64,000 nucleotides of DNA from Terripilifer ovatus (GTDB lineage: Bacteria; Pseudomonadota; Alphaproteobacteria; Rhizobiales; Beijerinckiaceae): assembly GCA_029222685.1 (NCBI GenBank), contig JARHVB010000059.1, positions 205,545 to 269,544 on the forward strand, read 5' to 3'. A model generated the notes under the pieces. It was given only the letters and a program-made list of their open reading frames with translations, was not told the origin of the DNA and ran no database searches. This document shows positions 60,449-64,000 of the stretch, piece by piece (position 1 is the stretch's first letter; every line of letters begins with the position of its first letter). The position numbers were made by a program, and so were the translations under genes.

Positions 60449-61345
60449 TCAGTAACGCCATGCGAACCGCTCGGCCCGCGTATCCACGTGGGTCACGGCC
60501 ACCCAGTGATAGGTACCCACGCCGTTGACGCCCGGCACTGTCTTGGCATAGCTGGCGACGGTCCCTGGCGAGACGCCGGCAACCCGGATGTCGGCTGCCA
60601 TGCAGGAACGATGCAGCGAATGGCGGCGGCCACGATTGCGATAGCCTGACGTCACCTCGACCGTTGCGCCGAAATGGCTGGCGATGGTGTCGAGCGCATT
60701 GCGCAGGTCGATGGGGAAGCAATCCGTCTCCACGTTCGGATAGGCTGCGACCCAGCGCTGGCCACTGCCTTTCTTGCTGCCGTCGTTGAACGGAATGCCG
60801 TTGCTGCTGAGGCCGCTGCGCAGCGGCGAGGTGGCATCGGAGGCTCGCGGGCTGCCGGGGACCACGCTGTCGGCGGGGACGGCGGCAACCTGAACGCGCC
60901 CCCCCTCCGCGGGGTCGATATCGATGCCGGCCTCGACCCGCTCATAGGCGGCAATGGAACGGGCCCGGGCCGCAGGTTCAGCTGCGGCAGAGCTGTCGGC
61001 CGTCGCACTCTGTCCCTGGTCGGTGCTGGCATAGGCGGTGACGGTCGCCGGGAGGGTCGCGGCCGGCGCAACTGCGGCGAGTGCGATCCTGTCGCCGAAA
61101 TCCGGCCTTGCGACCGGCTGCGGCGTGTTCTTCGGCGGTGTGAACGTGGAGGCGACGACCTGCTCGATGGCGGCCTGCGCCTGTAGCGGCTGCGGATAGG
61201 TTCCAAAAATTCCGCCGGCGCTGGCTGCAACCGTGGTGCTCGCTGTCTCGTCACCTGCGACACTCGCCTGAAGTGCGGATTGGCCCTGCGGTGAGCAGGC
61301 GGCGAGAAGAAGTCCTGAGGCGGCGACGGCGAACCATGGATGCAT
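60449..61345 (-). CDS. Lipoprotein with DUF882/M15-like peptidase domain
   Basis: The 298-residue protein has a lipoprotein signal (AVAASGLLLAACSPQ, lipid attachment at Cys17). A low-complexity Ala/Ser/Pro linker of about 190 residues follows. The C-terminal domain (about 205-298) has VEVTSGYRN, SLHRSCMAADIRVAGVSPG and a final THVDTR, which fit the DUF882 (YcbK-like, peptidase M15_3) zinc peptidase family. Such proteins are thought to act on peptidoglycan cross-links. Met at 61345 was preferred; the open frame extends 44 residues further without a signal. Confidence 0.82.
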   Translation of the reverse strand: MHPWFAVAASGLLLAACSPQGQSALQASVAGDETASTTVAASAGGIFGTYPQPLQAQAAIEQVVASTFTPPKNTPQPVARPDFGDRIALAAVAPAATLPATVTAYASTDQGQSATADSSAAAEPAARARSIAAYERVEAGIDIDPAEGGRVQVAAVPADSVVPGSPRASDATSPLRSGLSSNGIPFNDGSKKGSGQRWVAAYPNVETDCFPIDLRNALDTIASHFGATVEVTSGYRNRGRRHSLHRSCMAADIRVAGVSPGTVASYAKTVPGVNGVGTYHWVAVTHVDTRAERFAWRY

Positions 61346-61459
61346 TCGGTATTTCCTAACGAATTCTTGTGCGCCGAAGCAGCGGGCGAAACATACAGCC
61401 CCAGCCCGATGCGTCAACCTTGCGGCCAAATCACGGCAGGGGCTTCTTGAACATGGCAT

Positions 61460-61477
61460 TTGTCGTAGATCTGTCAT
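61460..61477 (+). promoter_or_regulatory. Candidate PhoB box in the gap before argD
   Basis: The sequence ttgtcgtagatctgtcat has two CTGTCAT-like units (five of seven and seven of seven matches) in the standard 7+4+7 spacing. It points toward argD, 177 bp downstream. A match of this quality is expected about 0.4 times by chance in the window. Confidence 0.4.
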
Positions 61478-61653
61478 ATTGATTTAATTGGAATTACGAG
61501 AATTCTGTCGCGTTTTCGGCATCCTGGCGGTTGCGCTGCAATTGACCCCTTCGGGCAAAATCTTTACATTGACCAAGCGAGAGTGGCCGTCCCCCCGAGG
61601 GGCGGCGCTTTGATTTTCAGCCCTATTTCCATCCAGCAACATCCAGAGGATCC

Positions 61654-62922
61654 ATGGCCGATCCAGTTTCCGTCTCCAATGACGCCAATTCGGCAATTCT
61701 GCCGACCTATGCCAGAGCCGATGTCGCTTTCGAGCGCGGCGAAGGCGCCTGGCTCACGGCGACCGACGGCAGCCGATGGCTGGATTTTGGCGCCGGCATC
61801 GCGGTCGCCGGCCTCGGCCATTCCCATCCTCATGTGGTCAAGGCCCTGATCGATCAGGGCCAGCAGCTCTGGCACGTCTCGAATCTCTATAAGATTCCCC
61901 AGGCGGAAAAGCTGGCCAAGCGGCTGACCGAGGCGACCTTCGCCGATTATGTCTTCTTCACCAATTCCGGCGCTGAGGCGCTGGAAGGCGCGATCAAGAC
62001 GGCGCGGAAATATCAGTTCGTCAGCGGCCATCCCGAGCGCGTCGAGATCATCACCTTCGACAACGCCTTTCATGGCCGCACGCTCGCCACGATCGCCGCC
62101 GGCGGCAACGATAAATATGTCGAGGGCTTCGCCGCACCGGTCGAAGGCTTTCACCGCAAGGTGAAGTTCGGCGACATCGAGGCGGTGAAGGCCGCCATCA
62201 ACGAGCGCACCGCCGCCATTCTGGTCGAGCCCATTCAGGGCGAAGGCGGCATCAGGGTGCCGCCGGCCTCATTCCTGCGCGATCTGCGCGCGCTGTGCGA
62301 TGCGCACGGCCTGCTGCTGGTGCTCGACGAAGTGCAGAGCGGCATGGGCCGCACCGGCAAGCTTTTCGCCTATATGAATTCGGGCATCGAGCCCGACGTC
62401 ATGGCGGTGGCGAAAGGTATCGGCTGCGGCTTTCCGCTCGGCGCGTTTTTGACGACGCGCGAGGCCGGCAAGGGCATGACGCTCGGCACTCACGGCACCA
62501 CCTATGGCGGCAATCCGCTGGCGACAGCCGTCGGCAATGCGGTTCTCGACGTCATGCTGGCGCCGGGCTTCCTCGATCAGGTCGGCAAGACCGGCCTGGT
62601 GCTGAAGCAGAAGCTGGCGGCGCTGAAGGACGAGCATCCGCGCATCATCGCCGGCATCCGCGGCGAAGGCCTGATGCTCGGCCTCAAGATCGACGATGCC
62701 ATTCCGGTCGGCGATTTCACCAATGCGGTGCGCGCCCAGCATATGCTCGTCATCCCTGCGGCGGAGAACGTGGCGCGCCTGCTGCCGCCGCTCACCATCG
62801 GCGACGCCGAGATGAGTGAAGCGCTGACGCGTCTCGATGCCGCCTGCAAGAGCCTTGAGGCAAAACTGAGCCTCGAGGCGAAATTGCCCGCGGCAAAATT
62901 GCCTGTGGACCGGAGCCTGTGA
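61654..62922 (+). CDS. argD: Acetylornithine aminotransferase
   Basis: ArgD is the PLP enzyme of arginine and lysine synthesis that aminates N-acetylglutamate semialdehyde. The 422-residue protein has WLDFGAGIAVAGLGHSHP, TNSGAEALEGAIKTAR, Asp225 in LVLDEVQSGMGR, the Schiff-base Lys254 in VAKGIGCGFPLGAF and GTHGTTYGGNPLA. The last 20 residues or so are extra and repeat EAKL-type units (LEAKLSLEAKLPAAKL), which is unusual for the family. It shares one base with the start of argF, and the gene order argD-argF-hslO is common in Rhizobiales. Confidence 0.95.
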   Translation: MADPVSVSNDANSAILPTYARADVAFERGEGAWLTATDGSRWLDFGAGIAVAGLGHSHPHVVKALIDQGQQLWHVSNLYKIPQAEKLAKRLTEATFADYVFFTNSGAEALEGAIKTARKYQFVSGHPERVEIITFDNAFHGRTLATIAAGGNDKYVEGFAAPVEGFHRKVKFGDIEAVKAAINERTAAILVEPIQGEGGIRVPPASFLRDLRALCDAHGLLLVLDEVQSGMGRTGKLFAYMNSGIEPDVMAVAKGIGCGFPLGAFLTTREAGKGMTLGTHGTTYGGNPLATAVGNAVLDVMLAPGFLDQVGKTGLVLKQKLAALKDEHPRIIAGIRGEGLMLGLKIDDAIPVGDFTNAVRAQHMLVIPAAENVARLLPPLTIGDAEMSEALTRLDAACKSLEAKLSLEAKLPAAKLPVDRSL

Positions 62923-63869
62923 TGGCGACGACGGCAAAGCTGCCCCGGCATTTCCTCGATCTGACGGAAGTCTCGCCGGGCGAATTGCGCAACATTCTGG
63001 AGCTGGCGGCCAGCATCAAGAGCCGCCGCCGCAAGGGCGTGACGGCGGCCGAGCGGCCGCTGACCGGCAAGGTCCTGGCGATGGTGTTCGACAAGCCGTC
63101 GACCCGCACCCGCGTCTCCTTCGATGTCGGCATGCGCGAGCTTGGCGGTGAGACGATCATGCTCACCGGCACCGAAATGCAGCTCGGCCGCGGCGAGACC
63201 ATCGCCGACACGGCGAGAGTTCTGTCGCGTTTCGTCGACGCGATCATGATCCGCATTCTCGACCATGACGACCTGACCGAACTGGCCCAATATGCCACCG
63301 TGCCGGTCATCAACGGGCTGACCAAGCGCTCGCATCCCTGCCAGATCATGGCCGACGTGCTGACGTTCGAGGAACATCGCGGCCCGATCAAGGGCCGCAC
63401 GGTGGCCTGGACCGGCGACAGCAACAACGTGCTGGCGAGCTGGATTCACGCGGCCCATTGTTTCGACTTCTCCATCCGCGTCGCCACGCCGGCCGAACTG
63501 GCGCCGCCCAAGGCGCTTGTAGAATGGGCCAAGCGTCACCAAGTACGCCTGCAACTGACCGAGGATCCGTATGCGGCCGTCGACGGCGTCGACGCAGTGA
63601 TTACCGATTGCTGGGTCTCCATGGGTGACGAGGAAGAAGCGCGCATGCGCCAGAAGCTCCTGTCGCCGTTTCAGGTGAATGGGAAGCTCATGTCGGCTGC
63701 TTCGAAAGACGCCATCTTCATGCATTGCCTTCCCGCCCACCGCGGCGAGGAAGTCACGACCAAGGTGATGGACGGCCCGCAGTCGGTGGTCTTCGACGAG
63801 GCGGAAAATCGCTTGCATGCGCAAAAGGGCATTCTGGCATGGGCGCTGTCTGAAAGTGCCACGGCCTGA
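62922..63869 (+). CDS. argF: Ornithine carbamoyltransferase
   Basis: This enzyme makes citrulline from ornithine and carbamoyl phosphate. The 315-residue protein has the carbamoyl-phosphate motif STRTRVSFDVG (60-70), the ornithine-site region RSHPCQIMAD, TDCWVSMGDEEE and the conserved HCLPAHRGEEV. The ATG at 62922 overlaps the argD stop by one base (tgatg), so translation is coupled. hslO follows after 31 bp. Confidence 0.97.
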   Translation: MATTAKLPRHFLDLTEVSPGELRNILELAASIKSRRRKGVTAAERPLTGKVLAMVFDKPSTRTRVSFDVGMRELGGETIMLTGTEMQLGRGETIADTARVLSRFVDAIMIRILDHDDLTELAQYATVPVINGLTKRSHPCQIMADVLTFEEHRGPIKGRTVAWTGDSNNVLASWIHAAHCFDFSIRVATPAELAPPKALVEWAKRHQVRLQLTEDPYAAVDGVDAVITDCWVSMGDEEEARMRQKLLSPFQVNGKLMSAASKDAIFMHCLPAHRGEEVTTKVMDGPQSVVFDEAENRLHAQKGILAWALSESATA

Positions 63870-63900
63870 TAAGCGCAAGATCTTAAGAGTAGAAGACGTT

Positions 63901-64000
63901 ATGAACGAAAACAGCCCGATGTCGCGGCCCGTCTCCGACGCGGCCAGCGACGACAGAGCCTTGCCCTATGCTGTGATGCCGCTCGATGTGCGCGGCCGCG
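63901..64000 (+). CDS. hslO: Hsp33 chaperonin, N-terminal fragment cut by the window end
   Basis: The first 33 codons read MNENSPMSRP and then DDRALPYAVMPLDVRGR, which matches the Hsp33 N-terminus (LPFAVEPLDVRGR-like) of Rhizobiales. Hsp33 is a redox-activated holdase. The zinc-binding cysteines lie beyond the window. It follows argF by 31 bp on the same strand, the usual order. Confidence 0.75.
   Translation, partial: MNENSPMSRPVSDAASDDRALPYAVMPLDVRGR

Noticed and set aside
1..64000. tRNA genes, rRNA genes, CRISPR arrays and complete insertion sequences
   Set aside because: None was recognised by eye; tRNAs could be missed without a search tool.

Overview
The window looks like chromosomal DNA of a high-GC alphaproteobacterium, most probably a member of the Hyphomicrobiales (Rhizobiales) near the Bradyrhizobium/Xanthobacteraceae side. 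The reasons are a CcrM DNA methyltransferase next to rnhB, a GcrA cell-cycle regulator, a SAM-II riboswitch before metZ, the phoR-pstSCAB-phoU-phoB gene order, a large set of Bug/TctC-type solute receptors, and several short intergenic repeat families typical of that group. Placement at genus level is inference. No rRNA, tRNA, CRISPR array, prophage or complete insertion sequence was seen.

Layout. 0-5.9 kb: palindromic repeats and a MITE-like element, a degenerate glycosyltransferase-like gene, an SPL-family radical SAM gene behind a GTTC-N7-GTTC (LexA-type) site, a tail-anchored protein, rnhB, ccrM and a nitronate monooxygenase-like gene. 6-15.5 kb: housekeeping genes (YceI, tal, phosphoglucomutase/phosphomannomutase, retropepsin-like protease, mutS, maeB). 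15.5-19.6 kb: a minus-strand catabolic unit of a VanA-type Rieske oxygenase, GntR regulator, VanB-type reductase and Bug receptor, with a GTATAC-centred operator upstream. 19.7-25.9 kb: cmk coupled to a phosphonopyruvate hydrolase/PEP mutase-like gene, a divergent SecY paralogue, a Pr6Pr membrane protein, dcd, and metZ behind a SAM-II riboswitch. 26-27.1 kb: gcrA, with clusters of GANTC (CcrM) sites on both sides. 27.1-30.9 kb: an alpha/beta hydrolase, then a LysR regulator divergent from a Bug receptor and a TauD-type dioxygenase. 31-37.9 kb: the complete Pho module. 37.9-49.4 kb: a YbhN-like membrane protein, a PAS-GGDEF-EAL protein with an altered GGDEF motif, rimJ-like, thrC, an IorAB-type molybdenum hydroxylase, an Sfp-type phosphopantetheinyl transferase, azlCD and a single-domain CheY-like regulator. 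49.5-60.4 kb: a HAD protein and an accessory catabolic cluster (four Bug receptors, a tandem-domain MarR-like regulator, a TauD-type dioxygenase, a RidA-like protein, an omega-aminotransferase and a second Rieske oxygenase). 60.4-64 kb: a DUF882/M15 lipoprotein, argD-argF, and the first codons of hslO.

How parts may work together. GcrA and CcrM form a known alphaproteobacterial methylation-dependent cell-cycle circuit, and both are present here. The Pho genes make one phosphate-sensing and uptake module, with PhoB-box-like sites before pstS, possibly before phoR and possibly before argD. Three catabolic units pair periplasmic Bug receptors with oxygenases and dedicated regulators (GntR, LysR, tandem MarR). 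None carries TctA/TctB membrane subunits, so the receptors must either use transport proteins encoded elsewhere or act as sensors. The most novel-looking items are the 50.6-60.3 kb cluster with its tandem MarR-like regulator, the SecY paralogue, and the GANTC-rich hairpin after gcrA.
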